Source: Sorghum bicolor
Lineage: Eukaryota; Streptophyta; Magnoliopsida; Poales; Poaceae
Length of the DNA: 64,000 nucleotides
Reading direction: 5' to 3'
Assembly: GCF_000003195.3 (NCBI RefSeq)
Contig: NC_012876.2
Coordinates: 62,428,407-62,492,406 of the forward strand
The translations under genes and the position numbers were made by a program. The notes beneath the pieces were generated by a model, which did not search any database, was not told the origin of the DNA, and saw only the letters and a program-made list of their open reading frames with translations. Positions 12,092 to 23,545 of this stretch are shown one piece after another (position 1 is the first letter of the stretch; each line of letters opens with the position of its first letter).

Positions 12092-14587
12092 TCAGGTGAT
12101 CCTTATGAGCAGAACCACCATTACAAACATGCAGGTCATCACAAACATTAGAAGCCACTGGAAGCACGTAGTCTTGGAAGCCAGTGAGTAGACCTCTGCA
12201 GCTCGCGAGGTTGCGTGGCCCGTGCTTGCCAAGCTCTGCTCGACAGCCCTCTCGGTAGAATCAAGGATCTGCATCAGCAGGTAAGGTAACATTCTCAACA
12301 AGCACGCAACTGAAGGAGTTCATCATTGCAATATCAATACAACTTTATCCACATAAACCATTGTGTCAATACAGTAGAAATCTGAGGATTAGATGAAAAG
12401 AAAAACCTTCTCTGTCTCCTGCACGGATTGGTTCATCGCTAGGCTACTTTCCTTCAGTTGCCGTGCTAACTCGACCATTTCATCAGTCAAATCTTCTTGG
12501 AGCTTCCTGTGTGGTAAGAAAGTAACAGTAAGAGCACAATCTTCATTTGATGAATGATGACTCAGACAATTTTGATGCACATATCTTCAAATAAATAGAA
12601 CAAGAATGAAGCTAATAGGCGCGCACAAATTATAGCTTCCAACACAGCAATTTACAAGTTATAGCTTCCAACACAACAATTTTAGTGAGTAATGACACCA
12701 GACAACAAATGGACACAGTAAATAGGTTGCTCGTGTGCAATGAAGAAACTGTGGATAAGAATAACGTGGGCATTGAGCTGAAGCCTGAGATATCTCCTCA
12801 CAGATTAAGACAAAAATAGCATACCTATGCTTCTCAATGTGAGCCTGAGCTTCTGCATCCAATTTTATAGGTGCTCCAATATCTCCTTTTCCTTCCTGAT
12901 GGCTTGGTCCAACTTCGGCATGGGCTCTATTTAATTTCATCTGTTGGTTCCGTAGTTGTAACCATAAGAAAGGAAAACAGGCAAAATGGCCAAATTTAAC
13001 TTACGTCGATCTCCTTCGCAGTCCTGATGATAAAGATATTGGACTTTCTGGCTTTGCTTCTTCATAAGAGATTTCATCTCTGCTTTCAATAATTGGCTTT
13101 TCATTTTCAGGCTGCAACAACAAGAATATAATAATGACTAATAAGAAATGTATCCAATCTAAAAGGTATAAGAGATAAAGGTTCAGATAAAAAATTAACA
13201 TCATATGGTGTGATTGCTTTAAATTCTATGAAAACAATTCAAACAAATGAATCGATACAATAGAAACATACCACTGAAGCAGCAAGCCTGGAAGCTAGTG
13301 CTTCAATCTTTTCTGAATACTCAGAAAGCTTAGCTTTTGAAATGCTGAAAAGGGGACAAATTCATCAGAAACATGTTCTTCTGATCACACAAAAAAATGT
13401 AAGCAGCAGTTGGAAAGTTTAACTGAGGTAAATGCTTGCTTTGCTACACCAATTACTAAGACCACTGAACCAGGCATAGGATTGTTCATAAAACAAGGCC
13501 AAGCAATAGCCCAGAAACCGTGATCATCAAAATGAAGGCCACAAGAAAATATTACAGTAACTTAGAAGTATGGATCTTTTATATACTTGTTTGAGATGCA
13601 GTACAGAAAGAGTACACTGACTTCAGGAACAGAATTTTATTAAACCTGAAAGAGAAACCAGGCATTTATCAAGTGGCGACCCATGGCGCAAGAATGATTT
13701 TTCTGGAAGCCAGGTTAATGGAGCACTTATGTATAAAGAAAAGGCAATTCTGATAAGATAACAAGGCCCTCAATCCCTTGTCTTTTTGTCACTCCTCAGA
13801 ATGTGAAGTCATAAAGACTTAACAAAATATTGAAACACACTGTCAGTGTCAGCCAAATCGAAATAGCAGCAAAATGCAAAGGCTTATCAGAATGTATTCT
13901 TAATTACCAGCCAGCACTCCCTGTACAGGTTTCAGGAATTTACATTGATGCAAAATGCAAAAGGTAGAGAGTTATACTGCTGCATGGGCAAGATCAGTGT
14001 TGAGATTTATGTATCACAGTTTCCTGTTTTTGTTTGCTGCTGTCAGAAGTTAGATTATTTTCCTTCTTCATTAAAACAATGGAACCTTGAGAAACATTAG
14101 ATGGCGCACAAATAACCACCACATCACTATATCTGTATATCAGCATTCCAGAAAAAGAAAATAACAGAAAAACATCGATGCTATGCTATTGCTGAGAATG
14201 CACCTTGATATCCCTTCTGGTGTAGTCTCAGCTCCTAGCTGCTCCAACAGCTCCCGGGCTGTGGTTACATACTGCACTGGAACAGAGGCTGTAAGTAATT
14301 AGTAATACAGTTAACTCAAATTCAAAGTGACAGAAGATTCAGACACCATGTGCTGATACTGAACAAAACAACCTGAGATTGTCCTTTATCGCTAATAAAA
14401 AGAAACTGAATGAGGCTACAGCTACTTCTTCGTTTCCTTCAAATCAATTACGCAGGTGGAAATCAAAGTATCTAAGAAATTCATATTAGCTACTCTTACA
14501 TACATAGACAAGTTTAGCCTGATTTTGCTGGCGGGGAGCAGCCTCCAGCAGCCTTATAAGGTTCACTTCCACCTTGTTGAGCCTCAT
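12092..14587 (-). CDS. USE1: Vesicle transport protein USE1 (Qc-type SNARE)
   Basis: Seven coding exons: 14504-14587, 14204-14271, 13272-13344, 13005-13111, 12825-12926, 12407-12506 and 12092-12268, summing to 711 nt (236 aa), normal for plant USE1. The protein opens [18 protein letters not shown]. It has a helical N-terminal region ([20 protein letters not shown]), a charged linker, a SNARE motif from [20 protein letters not shown] through the [11 protein letters not shown] region, and a C-terminal membrane anchor ([20 protein letters not shown]). USE1 sits on the ER and acts with Sec20/Ufe1-type SNAREs in retrograde Golgi-to-ER fusion. For exon 5 the obvious AG (12940/12941) would create a stop; using the AG that leaves 12926 as first base keeps the frame. 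A likely 5' UTR donor is at 15108/15109. Confidence 0.9.
13599..13790 (+). repeat. Diverged dispersed repeat, copy 2 (USE1 intron 2)
   Basis: Similar to 2688-2917 in the same orientation (block order described there). It lies in the long intron between USE1 exons 2 and 3 and has no visible ends or coding capacity. Confidence 0.5.
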
Positions 14588-15108
14588 GTTGACGTAGCGA
14601 GCTTGACAAGGAGCATTGCAGGTTCACAGGCAGACTAAGTAAAGTTAGTACATCGGGGTACAAATGTATATAACCAATAATGTTTGGGAATAAAAATCTA
14701 AGTTAGTTGGAAAAACACATGTATACATAGTAATTAGATCAGGTCCGGATACGAATAGCCAAACAACTTAACTGGTTCGGGCAGGAGCGGACCCAGTAAA
14801 GGCAGTGTCAGATCTAGGATTTTTGCATGGGGTATGCTGGACCAATTCATACCCAAATCGGTCAAAACTATTTAGCAGTTCGGTAAAGTAGCATAAGAAT
14901 TAAGACCCACGATTCATATAAAAATGCTAAATAGCATAACAAGTCTTTCTTAAATTAAATAAGCATAAGTAGTCAACCAATTTCAACAATTCTACTATCT
15001 GCATCTAGAAGAAGCTAGATCAAAATATCAAATTAGATCAGAGAAAGGTAGGGTTAGAGATTTTGCAAGGACGAAGAGAATGGAGGGAAAGAGGGTTCTC
15101 GGTTCTCA

Positions 15109-15380
15109 CCAGGCTTGCCGCCGGCCTGTCCGGAGAGCAGACGACATGGGGGCTGGGGGCGCGGGGACTGGGGATGCGCCGGCGTGGCTGGGGCAGGTGG
15201 TGCAGAGACTGGGGGTGCGGAGGTGGAGAGCTGGGGCCTAGCCGCCTAGGGACTGCCGGCCAGGATGGGGCGACGCGCCGACGCCGATTCCCGACTGGCG
15301 CTGTCGGTCGCCAGAGACCGACAGAGCGCGCGAGAGGGCCACGGGAGAACCGAGGTCAGAGAGAGAGAGAGAGAGAGTAC
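15109..15380 (-). promoter_or_regulatory. Probable USE1 5' UTR exon and promoter
   Basis: On the minus strand, GCAAGCCTG|GTGAGAACC at 15108/15109 is a good splice donor, which would place a GC-rich untranslated first exon above 15109. A (GA)n run at about 15359-15378 is typical of plant promoter/UTR DNA. The open frames here on both strands (for example 15063-15596) are GC-rich chance frames. Confidence 0.35.
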
Positions 15381-15399
15381 GCCAGGAGCCCAGGACGAA

Positions 15400-17240
15400 C
15401 CAGTACGAAGGGGCCGTTTGGTACAGCTCCCTGGACAGCCCCAGGAGCCGTTTTTTGTGCTTCTCCAACCAAACGCCTCAGAGAAAACTGCTCCAGAGGA
15501 GGAGCCACGGAAAACCCGATGACTGAAGGTTCGACGCACAACCGGAGCCGGAAATTACGGGCCTGTTTGGCATGGCTCCAACTCCAGACAGAGTAGCTCC
15601 ACTCCAGAAATCCAAATGGAGCTGGCTCTGAGTGGAGTTGGAGCTGTCTATTAGGGGTGTTTGGCTAAAATGGTACTCTGAGCTCCATCCCCCAACTCAT
15701 AAAAAATTCAGAACATGCACAAATCACTAACATGAGTAAGAAACCATGTGTACCAAATCACCAAATCACAAAGCATTTGTACCAATTCATCCCCATAATT
15801 ACACTAGTACAGAGCATGTGTACCAAATCACTGCATTTCACAAATCACAGCATAGAGATGGGGATGGAATACCTTGCACAGTTGGGGGAGCTTGCTGGAG
15901 GGGCCTTCACTTCGCCGGAGCAGAGCTTGGGGCGCCGGCCGTCGTTGAGGAAGCACTCCTCTAGAGCTAGGGTTGGGGGATGCAGATCTTGGGGCGCCCT
16001 TCTTCTCCTTCTTCTTCAGGGTAGGGTTGGGAGATGGAGGCTAGTAGTGAGAGGGAGAGTGGGGGCAAGGCCGCCCGCCGAGGTGGGCTCGCCTTGGGAG
16101 GGGTCGGCGGCCGCCGGCAGGGGAGAACGGTGCCTGCTGGTGCTCCTGCGTCGCGGCTCGCAGGGAGCGGAGTCGCGCGTCGGGCGGGGGGGTACGGGGA
16201 GTCGCGGCCTCGGCCTCGCAGGGGGTCACGGTGAAAAGAGCTTCACCCGGCTCCTACCGATGTGCGCGCGCAGGTGTGTTCTGATGCGTTCGTTCTATTG
16301 GTTCAGTTGTTGATCAATTTGATAAAATCAGGTTCGCCCCAATTTGGTCGGATTTTCTTTGGAGAAGCAAGAAAGAAGCTAAGGCCTTGTTTAGTTCCCA
16401 GAAAATTTTGCAAAATTTTTTACATTCCGCGTCACATCGAATCTTTAGACGCATGCATGAAGTATTAAATATAGATGAAAATAAAAACTAATTGCACAGT
16501 TTGGTCGAAATTGACGAGACGAATCTTTTGGCCCTAGTTAGTCTATAATTGAATAATATTTATCAAATACAAACGAAAGTGCTACAGTGTCGATTTTCTA
16601 AAATTTTTCGGAACTAAACAAGGTCTAAGAAGAAGCCAAAGAAGGTAAGGTGAAGTAGGAGAACCAGATTCTGGTAAAATCCGACCCAGCAAATCAGAAC
16701 CATCTGGAGGATCCGATGGCCAAAAAAAAATTGGGGCGACGTGGCGGGGGTTCTGGCGGTGAATCAGCCAGACTTTGTTGGTCTTGTTGGGAGGTTATTT
16801 TAGAATTGTATAGTAAAAAATAGGCTTTAACATATGTGCTATCTGATTTTGTAAAGTAGAAAAATTGGCTATCTCTTGATTTTCGATGGTTATATATAGA
16901 CAACTACTGACACTGGCTATCTAATTTTATAAAATAGCAAATCTGTTGTGGACTTCTTCTTTTTTAAAAAGTTTTCCATTTTACAAAATTGCTAAACAAT
17001 AGAATTTTGCTACAAATTTTAGCCAAGCTTTTGGATCTGCTCTAAGAAATAAAGAAAAAGAAAAGGAAGAAAAATAAACAATGAAGAGCATTTTAGACTT
17101 CTTATCTACTAGGTGAAGTTATTTTACCCAACACTTTATCAAAACAGCAGCAACTCCACTTCTGAAGTTGCAACTCCACAAGATCCAAAGCTAGAGCAGT
17201 GAATCCGAAGCCCTACCAAATAGCCCTGAAGTCTCGTACG
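15400..17240. mobile_element. Composite TIR-transposon region, GC-rich core, no recognised protein
   Basis: Several GTTTGG-type termini occur: GGGGCCGTTTGGTACAGCTCC (about 15411), GGCCTGTTTGGCATGGCTCC (about 15561), GGGGTGTTTGGCTAAAATGG (about 15654). The reverse complement of a related end lies at about 17211-17235 (CCCTACCAAATAGCCC). The core at 15850-16230 is GC-rich with long open frames on both strands but no domain I recognise. It also hosts the MITE at 16383. One reading is a non-autonomous transposon with captured GC-rich DNA; exact borders are not resolved. Confidence 0.35.
16383..16625. mobile_element. GGCCTTGTTTAGTT-family MITE, copy 1
   Basis: 243 bp, TIR GGCCTTGTTTAGTTCC on the left and GGAACTAAACAAGGTC on the right, flanked by TAA on both sides (3-bp target duplication, as for PIF/Harbinger elements). 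Confidence 0.85.
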
Positions 17241-17710
17241 GAGTAGCAGCCATTTGAAACCCCATGATTTTTATAAAAAACATATGAATTAGTATTTTCA
17301 TAAGAAAAAGCTTAAAATTCCTGCATTTCAAAGGAAGCAAAGCTGATACACAAGTGTGAGTGGACCAGAAAAACCCAGTTTTTGCTTATGCTTGACTTCA
17401 ATTTGATCTCAATCCAACATAACGTTGAGTCAATTTTTTGCCCGCGCCTACTGTGTTAAAGTGAATTTTTTTTATTTTGGGTCAAAACTTGAAGCCCTTA
17501 TTTGACCTAATGGTTATTGTGGGTTCAAAAAAATAGCCTAACCCTATTTAATGAACTAGTCGAGTCAGCTCGGATCAAAAGTTTTATTTACGTAATTATT
17601 ATGATAAAAGTAAAAATTTCATTTTTTTTTTCAGGCTCCAAAATCACAGCATTTTTTCTGAATTTTCTTGTGAGCATCACATGAGTTCCTAGCTTTGATA
17701 TAGGGCCTTA

Positions 17711-18078
17711 TTGAGCAGCTCCAACAGTTTTGCAAATACGTTTGACATTCTTGTTTTTTACCAAAACTCTCAAAATCTTCTATCCAACAGTTTGGCAATT
17801 GGGTTTGTCATTTATAGCAAGTTGGCAAATTCTTCTCCTTTCTTGGCATTTATGCACACCTAGAATAGGCTTGGCATTTTGTATGTGCATACTTTTATAG
17901 CAAGCTGACAACTTGATGCTTCTTCGTTGATCTTCAGAACCAGTAGAATTTTGTTTTTGCCAAGTCAAAATTGTCAAACACTTGGAGATGTTCTTTTTGT
18001 TCCCTCCCCATATCGTTTTGGGAGTTGGCAAATAACAACATTTGCCAAATAAAAATTGCAAAACTGTTGGAGTTGCTC
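17711..18078. mobile_element. MITE with GAGCAGCTCCAACAG ends (copy A)
   Basis: The left end GAGCAGCTCCAACAGTTTTG is matched by the reverse complement of CAAAACTGTTGGAGTTGCTC on the right. TTA lies on both sides, though the left TIR is preceded by two extra T. About 368 bp, non-coding, PIF/Harbinger-like. Confidence 0.75.
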
Positions 18079-18081
18079 TTA

Positions 18082-18440
18082 GAGCATCCCCAACAACTTG
18101 GTATTTCAACATGCTGTCCTACCAAATTTGCTAAAAGCATAAAAATCCTCCTCCGACAACTCCTTATCTCAACTTGCTAAATTTCCCAAGTTGCTATCCA
18201 GAGGTTTCTACTGCCGAGATTTGTCAAGTTGCTATCCCAAGTTGCTATCCCGGGCGCAACTTGTTGGAGACACATATTCTTTTACCAAGTGAGCGGGTCC
18301 CATCTGTCATCCTCTATTTTTACCAAGTGAGAATAGCAACTTATTGGAGACACATCCTTTTTTCTTTTGCTAAACAAATTAGCAACTTGCTATAACTCAA
18401 GATTTGACAAGTGAATTTTACCAAGTTGTTGGAGATGCTC
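18082..18440. mobile_element. MITE with GAGCATCCCCAACAAC ends (copy B)
   Basis: 359 bp. Left TIR GAGCATCCCCAACAACTTGG, right TIR CCAAGTTGTTGGAGATGCTC, with TTA duplicated on both sides (18079-18081 and 18441-18443). The left TTA is also the right TTA of copy A. Confidence 0.85.
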
Positions 18441-19495
18441 TTAGCTTCTAAAATATGCCAAGCTAAAGATTTTGTAAGCCATATTTTGGTTATTGTTTGG
18501 TTTGCTACTAAAACTTGCTAACCTCTCATATTTTGACTTGCTAAATCCTTGAAATGGCAAATTTTGGCCGCAAGCCAATCAAGCCCATAAACAAACTAAC
18601 GTCCAAATAAAAAATGAATCAAACCATGTTAAGTTAGATCGAGTTTATAAAAAATCACAAATGTATAAAATAAGTATATATATATTAGATCAAGTTTATA
18701 AAAAACACTAATGCCTCCATTCCACCTAGATTCATTCCAGGAGATCAAATATAGTACAATTTATCACAAGATTTCAGGTTAGAATTAATCCCGCCATCCG
18801 TCCCCATGATCCGAACAGGCCGTTAGGTTTTAGACAGTTTGATTAAAAACAAGTTAGCAAAATACGCATGCCTGTACAGACACGACAAGAGACGTGGGCA
18901 CGTTTGGATGCTGGGCAAGTTTTGCCTAACCCTGCTTAGCCAGGCGAAGCTAATCTTCAAGCACCTGGGCAAAGAGTCCAAAACATGTTTTTGTGTTTCG
19001 GTGCTGAGAGAGGTGAGGCTAGTTTTGACAGCAGAACCATAACCATGTCAAGTAAGTATCTTCGCGTCAAATCAACACCAGTGGCTCTCACTTTGATATA
19101 TCACAGAGAAAGCAAAGTGCAGGGACATGCTGTAGGTGATTACTCTTGCCAGAGACAGTAATCAACATCGAGTTCTGAAACACAAAAAAATGTCATTTCC
19201 TTCAAAATAACAGAACCAGCACTGGAAGGGAAAGGAAAAAAAAGACTGTTATATAGCACTGAACCATGGATCTACATTCACTTGACCAATCAATAGCAAG
19301 TAGTGGAACGCAATGATTGTACAGTCAACTATAATGGATATATCTCACACCAATATTAACACCGTGGTCACACCTGAATTCCTGAACCGGTGATTTTTTT
19401 TTTCAACGACTGGATGTAACGAAGGACCAACCAAAGGCATATACAGCAAGAAAGTGAAGGGGTTGAAAAATCGCAATCTCTCCTTGTGGCTTATG

Positions 19496-21384
19496 CTAGC
19501 AACCCACGGCCAAGCCTTCTTTTGGGGCAGAGGTGACACCCTCTTTTGTAGTGGTAGAGGTCACACCCTCTTTTGTAGTAGGGGTCACACGAAGAATGGC
19601 TTGGGCGCTTAACGCAGAGAGCTTGGACTGGCAGAAGGCCTCCCATGATTCAGCATCTGGTGAGGCAGAAGGCTCGCCCTCGTGTTCGTCAGAAGTTGAG
19701 GCCTGAGACTTCTCATAGAATACTTGTAGTTCCAGTGCCAGGTTGCGAGCAGCCTCCCTTGATTCCGGAAGCTGGTCACTAAGTTGGGTTGCTGCAATCT
19801 GGATGAGTTTATCCATACCATATTCTTTGATTCCCACCACATCCTGGACAAAAAGAAAAACATTATTGTTGTTATACAACAAGAGTAACATACAACCTCA
19901 AATTAAAGACACAACTAATGCATGTAGATCTACTGTACAGAAAATTGATATGTAAAATCCAATCACTGTTGTGCTATTGAACATGACAGCAAAGCATGAG
20001 TTAAGTGTTGAAGACATACAACCTACAGCTAACTATGCATCAACCATCCCAATAAACCATCAAACCCCTAACATGTCAACTAGCGTATTTGGATACCACC
20101 CAGCTCCACTTTATGATGCAGGAGATTCAATGTTAAAATATACATCAAAGTATTCAAAAAAATAAACTAAAAAGATCTAGAATATATTGGATGGAGATGG
20201 AGAAGGCTAGTATTCAACGAAACGAAAATATTAACAACTATAATCTGAATTAAATTAAAAAAAATCCTATATTATGTTTCTTTTATAGTAAGAATTGGGA
20301 CTAGAGAAGCTGCAACTGTACAAAATTTTCAGGCAAGAAATTTCACTTACAAGGCGAGGTACACTTTTGCTGAAACACACTGATGCTTTTGCTCGAATCC
20401 GTGGATTCTTGTTCTTGAGGTAAGGCTGCATTCTTGGCAACAGTAGCAAAGGGGAGATCCAACTTGTCATTGATATAAGAGCTGCCTCAGCAACTTCACA
20501 AACAAATCGCTTATCTTGTGAAGCCTTTAAAAACAGCTGTACTAGCTGTGAATGTATTTGACAAAAAAAAGGATGTTTTCAGAAACCTTATACAACCTTG
20601 TACTTAATAGAAGAAATTTTAAATGGATAGGAATACTCACCAGTGGATCAATTGAGTCAACCATTAAGTCACCATAGGCCTTAAAGATGTCAGCACAAGT
20701 CATCAGTGCTGTTTTGCATACAGCACTTCTTGGATTCTTCACAGATTTAACAATAAGAGGAACTAGAGGCTCCCTGCAATTCAAACAGTTTGTATTGAAC
20801 AATTAATAAAGGAGATATGCGATTCTGTACCACAGGCATGGATAAGTGGTTCCAAAAGATATCAGAAGGATTGTTTAAACGGGAACACTTTTTTTTCTGC
20901 ATATATGCTGGGGAAAAACTTACAGAAGCTCCTGCAGTCGCTCCTTGTGATACATTGCCAACTGGCGAACATTGTTTAGAGCTTCACATGTCATAACCCA
21001 GTCCTTTGAATCCAACCTTTTAGCTAAGGTCTGTTGAAAAACAAATAGAAACAATAAAACTCAGCTCTGACTACAACCAACAAACAAAGAGGAACCCATC
21101 GGTCCAATAAAATATGCAAACCAGTGCCATACACTTAGAGCTCCATTGACATCTGGGAGATCTACTAGATTTTCAGAATCAATGTACTCCACATCTGCAA
21201 TTACAGCCTCATTTCCATTAGCAACAGCATCTTGGCAAGCTGACAGAGCTTTTTCTTCCTTGTTGGCACATTTGTTGCCATTTAACACAGGCTTGGTGAT
21301 GCAGGATTTCACAGAATTGTCTTTTCCTTTCTCCAGATCTGCTGATTGAGCAATATTGAGATCTTTCAAAGCCCTTTCTGACAT
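19496..21384 (-). CDS. TOG/ARM-repeat protein with CLASP-N-like domain
   Basis: Five coding exons: 21133-21384, 20924-21030, 20641-20773, 20351-20536 and 19496-19843; 1026 nt, 341 aa, all GT-AG and in phase. After an acidic, low-complexity N-terminus (residues 1-84) come HEAT/TOG helices: LAKRLDSKDWVMTCEALNNV, EPLVPLIVKSVKNPRSAV, DIFKAYGDLMVDSIDPL, PRMQPYLKNKNPRIRAKASV and DVVGIKEYGMDKLIQIA. The C-terminus (after about residue 265) is Ser/Glu-rich and has a short duplicated TTKEGVTS unit. The arrangement matches the plant family of ARM-repeat proteins related to At3g01450. TOG arrays usually bind tubulin, so a role on microtubules is inferred. A 5' UTR intron is predicted at 21401-22229. Confidence 0.85.
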
Positions 21385-22229
21385 TTTCACACTTTGTAAC
21401 CTGCACTGATTATGGGCAGAAAAAAGGCGCTTAAGAACAAAAAAAGGGACAAATTTCAGTCCATTCCTAACAGCTGGAGATTAAAATAGTTAAAAAGGTA
21501 TCTCTGGTGATTGTTTGGAGCATTTTCCATAACAAATAGATGGCACAGAGTGTTTCAACCAGTCCATGGAACAATGATCAAGTAATAAAACTACAGTGCA
21601 AAAACATAATTAATGGAAGCTGAAATTCTGATGGTTCCATGAGATCAATGATCATCCACAGCTAGTCAAGTCACAACAGCACAATCTGACAAATGATAAT
21701 CCAATCCACTACAGTGTGGATATCTGTGAGCTCTTCCTACACAAAATTCCACAAGCATTGGATCTACCCAAGGCTTAGGCCAGGACGACTTCGATTACAG
21801 TGGCCAGCACACTCAAGAGACAGGCACAAATGTTTGGCAACTTATCAACAACGCGCGCCGCGGATAGTACCTAATGCAGCATATAAAGCACTAAAGCCAG
21901 AAGTAACTGATTGGGCAAAGTGAGACGCGTCTCGACTCAGCCAAAACGCGACGCGACTCCTACGGAGAGGAAGCACAGCTTGCTGTGACCCCGTCGACGG
22001 CGACGAGACAAGCCCCTCACTCCCGCAGCTCTCCACTACCACCCCTAGATCCACCGCCGCAGAACAACAGAATTCCAACGCCCGCCATAATCGCTAACGA
22101 TTTAACACGGACTACCAGCCCAGATCCGCGTGGCGGTAAATGCCGCCGCGTGCAAGTGAAGCGCGAGATCGCGATGACGCAATTGGGGGAACTGAAGCGG
22201 ATGCGAGGGGAGGGGAGAGACAAGGTTAC

Positions 22230-22340
22230 CTAACACGACGGCGCGGCGGCGGCGGCGGTGGTTCGCTCTCGCCGTCGTCGGGCGGCGTCGCCTCCTGCCG
22301 TGTCTGCGGGACTGGGACTGAACGGGGCTGCGCTCTGAAC
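22230..22340 (-). promoter_or_regulatory. 5' UTR exon of the TOG-protein gene
   Basis: The minus strand reads a (CCG)n-rich leader, then GTGTTAG|GTAACC, a splice donor at 22229/22230. A matching acceptor is AGTGCAG at 21401. This predicts a non-coding first exon and an 829-bp leader intron. The 22.34-22.84 kb DNA between this exon and the L7a promoter would be a shared, head-to-head promoter region. Confidence 0.4.
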
Positions 22341-22839
22341 TGCAGATGCAAATGGCGGCTATGTATAGGGCCTCAACGCAAATACTACCTCATTGGATTC
22401 CGGCAGGTTTCAGCAATAATTAAGGGGATCGATCCCCTACCATTTGCGGTGGCCGTCAGTTGGGGGGAGTTTGAAAAAAATAGGAGAACTCGGGGAGGAG
22501 TGATTAACGGGGGCGCGGCGGTTGCGAGTTGGTGGTACGAGTCCACCCGGAGAGCGCCCCCCCCTTCTCGCGAGACACCGGCCACGTGGCAACCGAAGTA
22601 GACTGGCTACAGCGCGGACCCACCTTTCGGTGAGCTCACACTACCTCCACGTCCCCGGCGGAGGTAATGAGGTGCCGTCTGCCTGCCAGCCGGCCGGCCG
22701 CTTGGACGCCGGCGGCGTGTCACGTCACATCGGTGACGCTGATTGCTTGGCGGAGGGACTTGTAATTCAGCCCAGCCCAGTAGCACTTCCAGCCTGGGTT
22801 TTCTAATCCAACGCGAGGCTGGCCCAGATGTGACCGCCA

Positions 22840-22946
22840 AAACCCTAATCCGCAGGACGGACAGGTAAGAGCCCACCAAGACCTTCATCACGTCGGATCC
22901 GACGTTCCAGACGCGACCACGTGGCCCGGAAGACGCTCCTATAAAT
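22840..22946 (+). promoter_or_regulatory. Ribosomal-protein-type promoter: telo box and TATA
   Basis: AAACCCTAA (telo box) at 22840-22848 and TATAAAT at 22940-22946 lie about 200 and 105 nt upstream of the pseudogene's ATG at 23051. This pairing is typical of plant ribosomal-protein gene promoters and appears undamaged. Confidence 0.6.
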
Positions 22947-23185
22947 CCGCCGCTCGGCTTCAAAGCTCGTGTCGCCGCCGCCACCACTCGCCCAGCCTCT
23001 CCCACCCCCGTCGTCACCCCGCTCGCTCGCCCGAAATAGCCACCGGCAAAATGGTACACGCCTCTCTCTCTTGCTTCCTCTCGCCTGCTCTGCCTCCTCG
23101 CTGTGTTCGCCAGTGGAATTCCAAGGGATCTTACGAAACTTCTAAGCTCTGCTGCCATGGATCTTGAGCGACCAATCTTATCTTA

Positions 23186-23545
23186 CCGTGTGTTTGGTTG
23201 GAGAGCGGGGCGAGCCGGGTCGGAGTGAACCCGTTCCCGTGGCTGTTTGGTTGGGGGATGGGAGGGTTGGGTTGACTCCAGGGTAGAATATTTCTCTCAA
23301 ATGCGGGTTAGACTCGTCCGTCAAAATCTGGCGGACGGAGCCGCTCCAGCCGGGTTGAGTGGGTCCCGTGCGGGGACCACAAACGACATCACTTCTCATA
23401 TTTCCAATTCCTTCAACCAAACACTGGACGAATTGGCTCCATCTCCAAAATCAAAACTGCAACCAAACACTAGACGGGTTGGCTACGTCCCCCAAAACCG
23501 GGTTGGATCCAACCCAACCCAGCCAACCCCCAACCAAACACACGG
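23186..23545. mobile_element. MITE in intron 1 of the L7a pseudogene
   Basis: 360 bp with exact terminal inverted repeats: CCGTGTGTTTGGTTGG on the left and its reverse complement on the right. TTA is duplicated on both sides (23183-23185, 23546-23548). PIF/Harbinger-like. Confidence 0.88.

Larger units (their letters stand above)
17241..19495. other. AT-rich spacer with two adjacent MITEs
   Basis: No protein gene is supportable here. It contains the two MITEs listed below. The stretch at about 19080-19495 is likely 3' UTR and flank of the TOG-protein gene. Confidence 0.5.

Noticed and set aside
22140..22806. Plus frames with Gly-rich stretches
   Set aside because: They read through a (CGG)n leader on the wrong strand and into the L7a promoter region.
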